This document shows, in pieces, positions 1 to 7,490 of a stretch of 59,552 bases of DNA. Made by a program: the position numbers and the translations under genes. This DNA is from Clostridiales bacterium (GTDB taxonomy: Bacteria; Bacillota; Clostridia; Oscillospirales; QAMX01). How positions within the stretch are numbered: position 1 is the first letter of the stretch; the number at the start of each line of letters is the position of its first letter. The stretch is taken from the NCBI GenBank assembly GCA_016303065.1, contig JAEDMJ010000006.1:1-59552 (forward strand). The letters run 5' to 3'. The notes beneath the pieces were generated by a model. It was not told the DNA's origin, did not search any database, and saw only the letters and a list, made by a program, of their open reading frames with translations.

Positions 1-77
1 CAGTATTGTGCCGGCGGACGCCGTTTTGCTTTTTTATACAATCCGCAGTTTTACAGCTTTTCGGTTCAGAAAGCTCC

Positions 78-1457
78 TCAGCCTTCGACCTTCGGAAGCG
101 TTGCGAAGCTTGCCTCAAGCTCCTCGTCGGTGGGGATATAGTCACTCATCTCGCCGTTATTGTACTTTTCATAGGCGACCATGTCGAAATATCCCGTTCC
201 GGTAAGGCCGAAGACGATGGTCTTCTCCTCGCCGGTTTCGCGGCATTTCAGCGCTTCGTCGATGGCAACGCGTATTGCGTGGCTGGATTCCGGAGCGGGA
301 AGTATGCCCTCAACGCGCGCGAACTGCGTCGCCGCCTCAAAGACCTTTGTCTGTTCAACGCTGCAGGCTTCAATATAACCGTCGTGGTAGAGCTGGGAAA
401 GGGTCGTGCTCATGCCGTGATAGCGGAGACCGCCCGCGTGGTTTGCGGAGGGGATGAAGTTGCTGCCGAGCGTGTACATCTTTGAAAGCGGGCAAACCTT
501 TCCGGTGTCGCAGAAATCGTAGGCAAATTTTCCCCTTGTAAAGCTCGGGCAGGAGGCCGGCTCCACCGCGATAATGCGGTAGTCCTTTTCACCGCGCAGC
601 TTTTCGCCCATGAACGGAGAAATCAGTCCGCCCAGATTCGAACCGCCGCCGGCGCAGCCGATGATGATGTCCGGCGTGACGCCGTACTTGTCAAGAGCGG
701 TCTTTGTCTCAACGCCGATGACGCTCTGATGGAGAAGGACCTGATTCAGAACGCTTCCCAGAACATAGCGGTATCCGGGATTTGATGTGGCGACCTCGAC
801 GGCTTCGCTGATGGCGCAGCCGAGGGAGCCGGTCGTTCCCGGGTGCTCTTTGAGGATCGCTCTGCCGACAGAGGTCGTCTCCGAGGGGCTGGGCGTGACG
901 GATGCGCCGTAGGTGCGCATGACTTCGCGGCGGAAGGGCTTCTGTTCATAGGAACACTTGACCATAAACACCTTGCAGTCCAGATCGAAGTATGAGCAGG
1001 CCATGCTCAGGGCAGTTCCCCACTGTCCCGCTCCGGTCTCGGTAGTGACGCCTTTGAGGCCCTGCTGCTTTGCGTAATAGGCCTGTGCAATCGCGCTGTT
1101 GAGCTTGTGGCTTCCGGAGGTGTTGTTTCCTTCAAACTTGTAGTATATCTTTGCCGGAGTGCCGAGCTTTTCCTCGAGGCAGTACGCTCTCACCAGGGGT
1201 GAAGGACGGTACATCTTATAGAAATTTCTTATCTCGACGGGAATCGGTATCTCGCGGTCGGTGTCGTTGAGCTCCTGTCTGATGAGTTCGTCGCAAAAAA
1301 CCGGACGCAGATCGTCAAAGCCCATCGGTTTTCCCGTTCCGGGGTTCAGAAGCGGGGCCGGCTTTGTTTTCATGTCGGCGCGGACATTGTACCAGGTTTT
1401 GGGCATCTCTTCTTCGGAAAGATAGATCTTGTAGGGGATGTTGTCGCTGTTCTTCAT
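78..1457 (-). CDS. trpB2: TrpB2-type tryptophan synthase beta subunit
   Basis: A PLP-dependent enzyme of about 459 residues that condenses indole with a serine-type substrate to make tryptophan. The PLP-lysine segment is visible as NTSGSHKLNSA, followed by TETGAGQWG and the phosphate-binding glycine loop GCAGGGSNLGG. The N-terminal extension (YNVRADM..LNPGTGKP) and the length mark the TrpB2 subfamily rather than the TrpA-partnered TrpB1, and no trpA is adjacent, so indole salvage is a reasonable inference. The start at 1457 is chosen because GAAAGGAG lies just upstream; an in-frame extension to 1598 would run into the terminator of the leader. Expression is probably set by tryptophanyl-tRNA charging through the T-box leader at 1515-1823. 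Confidence 0.93.
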   Translation of the reverse strand: MKNSDNIPYKIYLSEEEMPKTWYNVRADMKTKPAPLLNPGTGKPMGFDDLRPVFCDELIRQELNDTDREIPIPVEIRNFYKMYRPSPLVRAYCLEEKLGTPAKIYYKFEGNNTSGSHKLNSAIAQAYYAKQQGLKGVTTETGAGQWGTALSMACSYFDLDCKVFMVKCSYEQKPFRREVMRTYGASVTPSPSETTSVGRAILKEHPGTTGSLGCAISEAVEVATSNPGYRYVLGSVLNQVLLHQSVIGVETKTALDKYGVTPDIIIGCAGGGSNLGGLISPFMGEKLRGEKDYRIIAVEPASCPSFTRGKFAYDFCDTGKVCPLSKMYTLGSNFIPSANHAGGLRYHGMSTTLSQLYHDGYIEACSVEQTKVFEAATQFARVEGILPAPESSHAIRVAIDEALKCRETGEEKTIVFGLTGTGYFDMVAYEKYNNGEMSDYIPTDEELEASFATLPKVEG

Positions 1458-1514
1458 TGCAATTAAGCTCCTTTCAAAATGTGTTCTCCAATGAGGAACT
1501 ACGGCCTTAAAAGC

Positions 1515-1823
1515 AATAAAAAAAGCCCTCGCCCTCAAAGAGAACCTCCTGTTCTCTTTGGGACAAAAGCCTGATATCCAGAACTTCTGCGGTGCCACCC
1601 AAATTGACGACCATATCGTCCGCTCAACGGCGTGCTGTCACACGCCCTTCCCTGTAACGGGGGAAATCCGTCGAAATCTACTGCGGAGAAAGCTCTCCGG
1701 TTCGATCCGCCCTCGGCAGCCCATTGGGCAAAAACATTTCCGCTGTCTTCACACCACCGACAGCTCTCTGCAGGGAAACGCACATTGCTTACTCTTCTGC
1801 GTCAACGGTTTATTTTTGCTTTT
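1515..1823 (-). promoter_or_regulatory. Tryptophan-specific T-box leader of trpB2
   Basis: Reading the minus strand, the leader has the stem I distal motif AGAGAGCTG (near 1770), an AGTA specifier-loop element near 1795, the T-box GGGTGGCACCGCAG at 1600-1587, and a terminator hairpin at 1560-1536 followed by TTTTTTTATT. The specifier is read as TGG (1723-1721) followed by a purine. Flanking arms GCAG/CTGC and GCAA/TTGC close the specifier loop on both sides, which puts TGG in register and makes the ligand tRNA-Trp. Uncharged tRNA-Trp should stabilise the antiterminator and switch trpB2 on. Confidence 0.93.
1536..1560 (-). terminator. T-box-controlled terminator hairpin
   Basis: Arms CAAAGAGAAC and GTTCTCTTTG form a 10-bp stem. 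About 11 nt of GC-rich spacer is followed on the minus strand by a run of seven T (1524-1518). It is the terminator alternative to the T-box antiterminator. Confidence 0.8.
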
Positions 1824-1828
1824 AGTGT

Positions 1829-1857
1829 ATTATACGCTCATGGGAACAATTTGTCAA
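1829..1857 (-). promoter_or_regulatory. Promoter of the trpB2 T-box transcript
   Basis: TTGACA at 1857-1852 and TATAAT at 1834-1829 with a 17-bp spacer, an exact match to the housekeeping sigma consensus. It points into the T-box leader. Confidence 0.9.
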
Positions 1858-1904
1858 CCGTTTTTTTCGCCCTGCAAATATTTTTTGCAAAACGTCAAAA
1901 GAGC

Positions 1905-1933
1905 TTGCAGCAATATTTCAAAAATGCTATAAT
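1905..1933 (+). promoter_or_regulatory. Promoter of the SGNH esterase gene
   Basis: TTGCAG (1905-1910) and TATAAT (1928-1933) separated by 17 bp, 60 nt upstream of the start codon and divergent from the T-box promoter. Confidence 0.7.
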
Positions 1934-1993
1934 GACACAAATAAAGCGCAATTTTTTCACCCACAGTCGCGCGGCAAAGGAGCTGTATGCAAG

Positions 1994-3034
1994 ATGTACA
2001 ACTGCAAGGAATTTACCTTTCCCGTCTGGAAGGGAAACCGGGTCCTGAACGAAAGCTTTCTTCCCCGCACAAGGGAAATAAAGCTTCTGTACCGGGCGGA
2101 CAGAATTGAAAGTGTGACAAATCTCTCGGGAACCCGTGTTTTCAAAGAGGGCAGGGACTATGTTCTGAAAGACGGCGGACTCCATATCCCCGAAGGCTCG
2201 GACATCCGCGTCATGTCCGACAGCGAATACAACCCCTCCTCCGCCGACGCAAAGACCCACTCCGAAGCCGGGTTCAAATGCACGCTGGGCGGGTACCTGA
2301 TGTTTGGCGAAGGTCACTTCTTCCACGACCTCGAATACGCCGTGACCTATACCCATTCCGAAAGCTGGACCGGCTTTGTTCCCGCTCCGTCCGACGGAAA
2401 GCTCCCGCTCACCAAGTCCCGCATACGCACCGGAAAACCCTTTGTCTTCGGATTCCTCGGCGACAGCATCGGCCAGGGCGCCAACGCCTCCGGCCTTACC
2501 GGAGCCGAGCCCTTCACCCCCATCTGGCCGGAAATGGTCTGTCAAAGGCTCAGCCTTGAGATGGGCGCCGAAGTGAAATGTGTCAACGCATCCCTCGGAG
2601 GAATGAACTCCGACTGGGGTAAAACCGTTGTAACCGAAAAATTCGCGGACACTGTTCCCGACGTGCTCCTTATCGAATTCGGCATGAACGACGCCACCGG
2701 CGGAATGGACAGAAACGTTTTCATCGGCAACTGCCGCGGGATCGCAGACTCGATCCGAAAGCTGAATCCCGAATGCGAGCTGATTTTTGTCTCGACGACG
2801 CTGCCCAACCCGCTCTCCTTCTTCCTTCGCGACCACGAAACCCACGAGCCGCTTCTTGCAGAGCTCAGCGGGGAGTTCGGCGAATGCGCCGAGCTTGTTC
2901 CTATGACAACGCTTCACAAATGCCTGCTCGAAAAGAAAAACTACTGGGACATGACCGGCAACAACATCAACCACCCCAACGATTTCCTCGTCCGGGTGTA
3001 TGCCCAGGCGATACTGGCCGTACTCGGTCTGTAA
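1994..3034 (+). CDS. SGNH/GDSL-family hydrolase (probable carbohydrate esterase)
   Basis: 346 residues. The C-terminal half is an SGNH hydrolase: block I FGFLGDSIGQG with the nucleophile Ser158, block II ASLGGMNSDWG, block III FGMNDATGG, and block V NNINHPND with His327. The N-terminal 140 residues resemble the beta-sandwich domain that precedes the catalytic domain in some polysaccharide deacetylases. The usual Asp of block V (DxxH) is Asn324 here, so the triad may be a Ser-His dyad or use another acid. Start: ATG 1994 preceded by AAAGGAG at 1976-1982. No signal peptide is visible, so it probably acts on imported oligosaccharides. The substrate cannot be told from sequence. Confidence 0.8.
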   Translation: MYNCKEFTFPVWKGNRVLNESFLPRTREIKLLYRADRIESVTNLSGTRVFKEGRDYVLKDGGLHIPEGSDIRVMSDSEYNPSSADAKTHSEAGFKCTLGGYLMFGEGHFFHDLEYAVTYTHSESWTGFVPAPSDGKLPLTKSRIRTGKPFVFGFLGDSIGQGANASGLTGAEPFTPIWPEMVCQRLSLEMGAEVKCVNASLGGMNSDWGKTVVTEKFADTVPDVLLIEFGMNDATGGMDRNVFIGNCRGIADSIRKLNPECELIFVSTTLPNPLSFFLRDHETHEPLLAELSGEFGECAELVPMTTLHKCLLEKKNYWDMTGNNINHPNDFLVRVYAQAILAVLGL

Positions 3035-3107
3035 CCCCCGCTCTCCTCCGCTTTTTTCCAAAATATACATTTTCGGGCCTTTGATTATTATTCCGTTCAT
3101 TTTCATA

Positions 3108-3116
3108 TGGTATAAT
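3108..3116 (+). promoter_or_regulatory. Extended -10 promoter for the YugP-type peptidase gene
   Basis: TGGTATAAT gives a TGn-extended -10 element 36 nt before the TTG start. No convincing -35 is seen at 16-18 bp. Confidence 0.5.
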
Positions 3117-3151
3117 CATATTCCGAAAAAACAAACGAAAAGAGTGATACC

Positions 3152-3865
3152 TTGTTTTATATAGACTGGACATATATCATCCTCGTTCTCCCGTTCGTCC
3201 TGCTGTCCATGGCGGCGAGCGCCCGGGTCAACTCCACCTTCAAAAGATACTCCGAAGTTTTCTCCCACCGCGGAATCACGGCGGCTCAGGCGGCCAGGGA
3301 AGTTCTTTACAAAAACGGAGTGCGCGACGTTTCAATCGAACGCGTATCCGGAAACCTCACCGACCACTACGACCCCCAAAACAAAGCCGTCCGGCTTTCG
3401 GAAAAAGTCCACGACAGCACGTCCGTCGCCGCAATCGGCGTCGCCTGCCATGAGGTCGGCCATGCGCTGCAGTATGACACGGGCTATGCCCCGGCCCGCC
3501 TCCGCGCGGCGATCGTCCCCGTTACAAATATCGGCTCAAAACTCTCGATACCCCTCATTCTCGTTGGAATCGCCCTTTCGTATTTCGGCGAGGTTTACAG
3601 CACGATCGCATACATCGGCGTCGCGCTGTTCGGGCTCTGCGTCGTGTTCCAGCTTGTCACGCTTCCCGTGGAGTTCAACGCAAGCCGGCGCGCCCTCAGC
3701 TCCATAAACGAGTGCGGACTTCTTTCTCCCGATGAAGCCTCCGGAGCCAAAAAGGTGCTCTCCGCCGCCGCCATGACCTATGTCGCCGCTCTGGCGGTGG
3801 TATTCATGCAGTTTTTGCGCCTGCTGCTGATCGTGTCGAGGTCTTCCCGAAACAACAAAAGATAA
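3152..3865 (+). CDS. YugP-type membrane zinc metallopeptidase
   Basis: 237 residues with an N-terminal membrane segment (about 7-22), the zinc-binding HEVGHA motif near residue 101, and three or four more hydrophobic segments in the C-terminal half. This is the layout of the Zn_peptidase_2 (YugP) family. The family is widespread in Firmicutes and its substrates are poorly known. The reading frame opens with a TTG at 3152; no ATG gives the full N-terminal helix. It is monocistronic, followed at once by a strong terminator. Confidence 0.87.
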   Translation: MFYIDWTYIILVLPFVLLSMAASARVNSTFKRYSEVFSHRGITAAQAAREVLYKNGVRDVSIERVSGNLTDHYDPQNKAVRLSEKVHDSTSVAAIGVACHEVGHALQYDTGYAPARLRAAIVPVTNIGSKLSIPLILVGIALSYFGEVYSTIAYIGVALFGLCVVFQLVTLPVEFNASRRALSSINECGLLSPDEASGAKKVLSAAAMTYVAALAVVFMQFLRLLLIVSRSSRNNKR

Positions 3866-3878
3866 CGGCACATTTATA

Positions 3879-3919
3879 AAGCCCTTCCGGAAGAAGCAAG
3901 CTTCCGGAAGGGCTTTTTT
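3879..3919 (+). terminator. Rho-independent terminator
   Basis: Arms AAGCCCTTCCGGAAG and CTTCCGGAAGGGCTT make a perfect 15-bp stem with a 7-nt loop, followed by a T run. It ends the YugP-type peptidase transcript. Confidence 0.95.
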
Positions 3920-4430
3920 GTCTGCCCCGTCCCTTTTCAGAACTTCCGCATGGTTTGCACCGAATCCGCCCTTTTTTCCCGAAGGGGCAAAAAGCATTTT
4001 TTCCACAGAGGCTTTTTTGCCCCCGCGCTGTCCGGAAAAGCGCGTTTCTCCCCCTTCCGGAAGCTCCGGAGGTCTGCGCGGTTTTTCACGCTTTTCAAAC
4101 CTGATTTTCCGATTTAAGGGAAAGAACGCCTCTTTGACGAAAATATCGAATTCACCCGTACTTTCCCTTTCCCGCCGTTTCCGCCCGGTTCGACCGCATC
4201 CGACAAGTGTTATGTGGACGGATTGTGGACGAATGTGGAAATCTGTGTGGAAGTTGTCAAAGTCGCTTTACGGCAAAGCTGATTTGCTTTACAGAATTTC
4301 GTTCCTGTTAAAGTTTTCAGACTTTACAAATGATTAAAATTCTTAAAAATTGTCACAATTTCAAAAAATTCAGCAGCCGATCCCCGGCGGAAAGCCGCGT
4401 CCGGTTTCAAAAAGCGGACAAAAGTTTTTT
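3920..4430. other. Gene-free convergent intergenic region with hairpins and AT-rich end
   Basis: About 510 bp between two convergent genes with no credible coding frame; a 139-codon plus-strand frame is rich in Ser/Pro/Arg/Phe and has no ribosome binding site. It contains a GCAAAAAGC/GCTTTTTTGC hairpin (about 3988-4021), a CGCGCT/AGCGCG hairpin (about 4026-4046), a DnaA-box-like TTTTCCACA at 3999-4007, the phased TGTGGA array at 4213-4251, and an AT-rich stretch at about 4310-4370. Neither flanking gene needs a promoter here, so the structure is unexplained. Confidence 0.6.
4213..4251. repeat. Helically phased TGTGGA repeat array
   Basis: TGTGGA occurs at 4213, 4224, 4234 and 4246, that is every 10-12 bp, on one face of the helix. 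On the other strand the units read TCCACA, the core of a DnaA box, but the flanks deviate from TTATCCACA. It may be a binding site for DnaA or another protein; function unproven. Confidence 0.6.
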
Positions 4431-5807
4431 TCACACGGCGCTTTGCCGCCGGTTCTGCGCCGCGTTTCTCGGGCAAAGCTTTCCGATCCGGACATGGTAC
4501 GCGATTATAAGCAATATCGCCGCGCCGATCCAGGCGGCAACCTCGGCGATGTAAACGCCGAATTCTCCGAGCATTCGCGTAAATCCCAGCACGATTACAA
4601 TGCGCATGACAAGTTCAACAATGCCCGACAAAAACGGTATCATCGCGTCGCCCATGCCCTGAAGCGTCGTGCGGTACACAAACAGAGCATACAGCACCCA
4701 CAGGCAGCAGCACATTATCACAAGATAGGGGTAGGCCATGTCCACGACTTCGGCGACAACTTCCGGTTCGTCATCGACAAAGAGGCGGACGATCGATCTT
4801 CCGAATGCGATGACCGCCCCGCCTATGATCCAGGCAATTGCCAGCGAGATCATTATGGCCTTTCTCACCCCAAGGCGGATGCGGTCAAATTTTCCTGCTC
4901 CGAAGTTTTGCCCGGCAAAGGTTCCGATTGCGGTCCCAAAGGACACTCCGGCCTGTTCCATAAGGCCGCCGACGCGCTGCGCCGCGGTTATGCTTGCCAC
5001 GAACACCGGTCCGAAACCGTTTACGGTGTACTGAACGGCCAGACCTCCCAGGGAGATAACCACGCTGTTGAACATGAGCGGAAGACCAAGCTTCAAAAGC
5101 CGTCCCAGAACATGCCAGTCTATCTTCCAGTCCCGTCGCTCCATTTTCAGAACCGGGATTTTGAGCACCGCGGCCAAGCATAAAACCGCCGAAAAAAACT
5201 GAGCCGTGACCGTCGCCGCCGCGGCGCCGACGACGCCCCATTCGAACACAAGAACGAAGAGAACGTCAAGACCGATGTTCAGCAGAGAAGCAACGATGAT
5301 CGCAACAAGCGGCGTGCGGCTGTTTCCCAGCGCGCGCAGAATCGACGCGAACAGGTTGTATGCAACGATTACGGGAATCCCGATGAAGATCACCCGGATA
5401 TAGCTGTGGGACATACCGATCGTCTTTGCAGGCGTTTTGAGAAGCTCGAGCAGGGGCCTTGCCGAAATCAGAGCCGCCGCCGTAAACACGACTATTGCCG
5501 CGCCTGCCAGGAGCACGGACATCGCCACGGCTTTTCTGAGTCCCCTTAAGTCCTCCGCTCCGAAGCGCTGGGCGATAAGCACCATAAACCCCTGCATAAG
5601 GCCCATAATGTTTCCGAGAAAGAACCAGTCGAGCCATCCCGCCGAACCGACGGCCGAAAGGCCGGTCACACCGACGCCCCTTCCCACAATGAGGGTGTCC
5701 ACAAGGCTGTACATCTGCTGGAAAACATTTCCGAAAAGCATCGGCAGGGCAAAAGCGACCAGAAGCTTTGCCGGCTTTCCGGTCGTCATATCTGTTACTC
5801 TTGCCAC
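4431..5807 (-). CDS. MATE-family multidrug/cation antiporter
   Basis: 458 residues with about twelve hydrophobic segments arranged as two homologous halves. The N-terminus LLVAFALPMLFGNVFQQMYSLVDTLIVG and the inner LGLPLMFNSVVISLGGLAVQ are typical of the NorM/DinF branch. These transporters export drugs or metabolites in exchange for Na+ or H+. The start is GTG at 5807, preceded by GGGAGG; an ATG seven codons in would sit too far from that site. It lies 14 nt downstream of the exonuclease gene and is probably co-transcribed. The substrate is unknown. Confidence 0.93.
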   Translation of the reverse strand: MARVTDMTTGKPAKLLVAFALPMLFGNVFQQMYSLVDTLIVGRGVGVTGLSAVGSAGWLDWFFLGNIMGLMQGFMVLIAQRFGAEDLRGLRKAVAMSVLLAGAAIVVFTAAALISARPLLELLKTPAKTIGMSHSYIRVIFIGIPVIVAYNLFASILRALGNSRTPLVAIIVASLLNIGLDVLFVLVFEWGVVGAAAATVTAQFFSAVLCLAAVLKIPVLKMERRDWKIDWHVLGRLLKLGLPLMFNSVVISLGGLAVQYTVNGFGPVFVASITAAQRVGGLMEQAGVSFGTAIGTFAGQNFGAGKFDRIRLGVRKAIMISLAIAWIIGGAVIAFGRSIVRLFVDDEPEVVAEVVDMAYPYLVIMCCCLWVLYALFVYRTTLQGMGDAMIPFLSGIVELVMRIVIVLGFTRMLGEFGVYIAEVAAWIGAAILLIIAYHVRIGKLCPRNAAQNRRQSAV

Positions 5808-5821
5808 TGAAAACCTCCCGC

Positions 5822-6574
5822 TCAGACGTCAAGCTCGAGTATCACGGGAGCATGGTCCGATCCCGTAACTTCCGAGGCTATCTGCGCGCTTTTAATAAGT
5901 CCCGCCCCGTCGGCGGAAACGAGAAAATAGTCGATTCTCCATCCGATGTCCCGCTCTCTCGCTTTGAACATATAGCTCCACCAGGAGTACTTTTTTTCCT
6001 CCGGATGAAGAAAGCGGAAGCTGTCCACAAAACCGGCGTCAAGGAGTCTCCCGAATTTTTCCCGCTCCTCGTCGGTAAAACCGGCATTTCCCCGGTTTGA
6101 CTTTGCGTTTTTGAGGTCGATCTCCTGGTGGGCAACGTTGAGGTCGCCGCAGATGACGACGGTCTTCTTTTTTGCAAGCCCGGAGACAAAGGCTCTGAAG
6201 GCGTCTTCCCAGACCATTCTGAACGGAAGACGCGCCAGGTCGCGCTGAGCGTTCGGCGTATAGCAGTTTACAAGCGTGAACTTCGGAAATTCCGCAGCGA
6301 TGACGCGGCCCTCGCTGTCAAGCTCGGGAATACCCATGCCAAAGCTCACCGACAGCGGCTCCGTTTTCGAAAACACCGCCGTTCCGGAATACCCTTTTTT
6401 CTCCGCGCTGTTGAACCAGCGCATATACCCCTCCGGTTCAAAACTGTTCTGCTCCGGCTGAAGCTTTGTCTCCTGGAAGCAGATCACATCCGCATCCGCA
6501 GACGCAACAAATTCCGCAAGCCCTTTTTGGGCGCACGAGCGAAGTCCATTCACATTCCACGATATAAGGCGCAT
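5822..6574 (-). CDS. xth: Exodeoxyribonuclease III / AP endonuclease
   Basis: 250 residues of the endonuclease/exonuclease/phosphatase fold. Visible signatures are SWNVNGLRS at the N-terminus, the metal-binding Glu in CFQETKLQ, the GDLNVAHQEIDL loop with the catalytic Asp/Asn pair, WRIDYFLVS and the C-terminal GSDHAPV His. The enzyme cleaves DNA at abasic sites and removes 3-prime blocks in base excision repair. The length matches the compact Gram-positive ExoA type. First gene of a two-gene unit with the MATE transporter, under the promoter at 6613-6641. Confidence 0.95.
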   Translation of the reverse strand: MRLISWNVNGLRSCAQKGLAEFVASADADVICFQETKLQPEQNSFEPEGYMRWFNSAEKKGYSGTAVFSKTEPLSVSFGMGIPELDSEGRVIAAEFPKFTLVNCYTPNAQRDLARLPFRMVWEDAFRAFVSGLAKKKTVVICGDLNVAHQEIDLKNAKSNRGNAGFTDEEREKFGRLLDAGFVDSFRFLHPEEKKYSWWSYMFKARERDIGWRIDYFLVSADGAGLIKSAQIASEVTGSDHAPVILELDV

Positions 6575-6612
6575 CTTTTTATAATCCGTCCTGAAAAAAA
6601 AACTGTACCCTG

Positions 6613-6641
6613 ATTATACCACGGATCCCGGAAATTGTAAA
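6613..6641 (-). promoter_or_regulatory. Promoter of the xth-MATE unit
   Basis: TTTACA (6641-6636), 17-bp spacer, TATAAT (6618-6613). Its -35 lies 11 bp from the -35 of the divergent promoter at 6653, so the two could compete for polymerase. Confidence 0.85.
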
Positions 6642-6652
6642 CGGATACGCAC

Positions 6653-6681
6653 TTGAATTGCCCGCTTCATTGTGATATGAT
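6653..6681 (+). promoter_or_regulatory. Promoter of the 186-residue membrane protein gene
   Basis: TTGAAT (6653-6658), 17-bp spacer, TATGAT (6676-6681), 26 nt before the start codon. Divergent from the xth promoter. Confidence 0.75.
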
Positions 6682-6707
6682 AATCAAAAAACTACGGAGA
6701 AAAAAAT

Positions 6708-7268
6708 ATGACTGTCAGAGAAATGCTGAAAAAAGCCGGGAACGGTGTTTCTGACACCGCATTTAAGCGATATGTGCTCAGAACGATACTTCTTTTTCTG
6801 ATGACCGTCCTCTTTGCGGTCGGCGGAAGTCTTCTCGGAATGTTCTCCTTTGGGTTCTGGCTCCGCCCGCTCCTCGACCGCGCCCCGGTTGACAGGTCGC
6901 TGGTCCTTTGCCTTACGGGATATGTCTTCTATCTCTTTTTCACTCTGCTCGTTGCCTACCGTCTGGGCGTCCGCAAGGTGAAAAAGGACAAGCCAGATGT
7001 CGGCGCATATTGGAAAGCGGACGCAACCGCAACGCTCATATACGCTCTTCCCGCCCTTGTGCTTTACGCTCTGACCACAAAGTCCGACTCAAACTGGATC
7101 TCCGGGCTCATCACATATATGCCGTTTCTCTTTCTCCGAAAGCTCCTCCGGTTTGAGGGACTCTCCGTCCTCGTCACCGCTTTTGCCGCGTCCGCTGCAA
7201 GGACCGGCGTCTTCGCGCTCGGAAGAAAGCTTTGGCTGCTGCGCGGGGGATACGAACAGTACGACTGA
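6708..7268 (+). CDS. Unrecognised four-helix membrane protein
   Basis: 186 residues; I do not recognise the family. Hydrophobic segments at about 25-48, 65-84, 107-125 and 155-175 alternate with basic stretches (VRKVKKDKPD near 90-100). The N-terminal 20 residues are charged and there is no signal peptide. An ACGGAG site precedes the ATG. It stands alone between its own promoter and a terminator, divergent from the xth unit, so context says little about its job. Confidence 0.7.
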   Translation: MTVREMLKKAGNGVSDTAFKRYVLRTILLFLMTVLFAVGGSLLGMFSFGFWLRPLLDRAPVDRSLVLCLTGYVFYLFFTLLVAYRLGVRKVKKDKPDVGAYWKADATATLIYALPALVLYALTTKSDSNWISGLITYMPFLFLRKLLRFEGLSVLVTAFAASAARTGVFALGRKLWLLRGGYEQYD

Positions 7269-7290
7269 GAAAAAATTTTTTGGATATCCG

Positions 7291-7340
7291 GCGCCCGGTT
7301 CAGGATAACTCACCTGCACCGGGCGCTCTTTGTCATTTTT
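7291..7340 (+). terminator. Terminator after the 186-residue membrane protein gene
   Basis: GCGCCCGGT and ACCGGGCGC form a 9-bp GC-rich stem around an 18-nt loop, followed by a T-rich tract (TCTTTGTCATTTTT). Confidence 0.75.
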
Positions 7341-7446
7341 CCGCCCCTCCGGAACATAGTATCTTACAGATGTATGTATCGCCCTTTTGAAGTGGCATTT
7401 TTTGTCCCCGCACAACATTTTAGTACTTCCAATTTGCCCTTTGGTG

Positions 7447-7455
7447 TGATATAAT
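7447..7455 (+). promoter_or_regulatory. Extended -10 promoter of the uppP-ftsK-rsgA operon
   Basis: TGATATAAT is a TGn-extended -10, 36 nt before uppP; the -35 region is poor. It is the only promoter I can see upstream of the 16-kb run of genes that ends at 23451, though internal promoters are possible. Confidence 0.6.
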
Positions 7456-7490
7456 ATATTGAATTCTTGTCTAAATGACCCGGAGGGCTC

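Noticed and set aside
54..74. AGCTTT..AAAGCT hairpin after trpB2 as a terminator
   Set aside because: The stem is only 6 bp and no T run follows on the minus strand.
1895..3106. Minus-strand open frame of 403 codons opposite the SGNH gene
   Set aside because: It crosses the promoter of the SGNH gene and lacks a ribosome site; the SGNH motifs on the plus strand are unambiguous.
4213..4251. Calling the TGTGGA array an origin of replication
   Set aside because: No dnaA or dnaN is near, the units diverge from the DnaA consensus outside TCCACA, and GC skew cannot be judged here. It is kept as an unexplained array.
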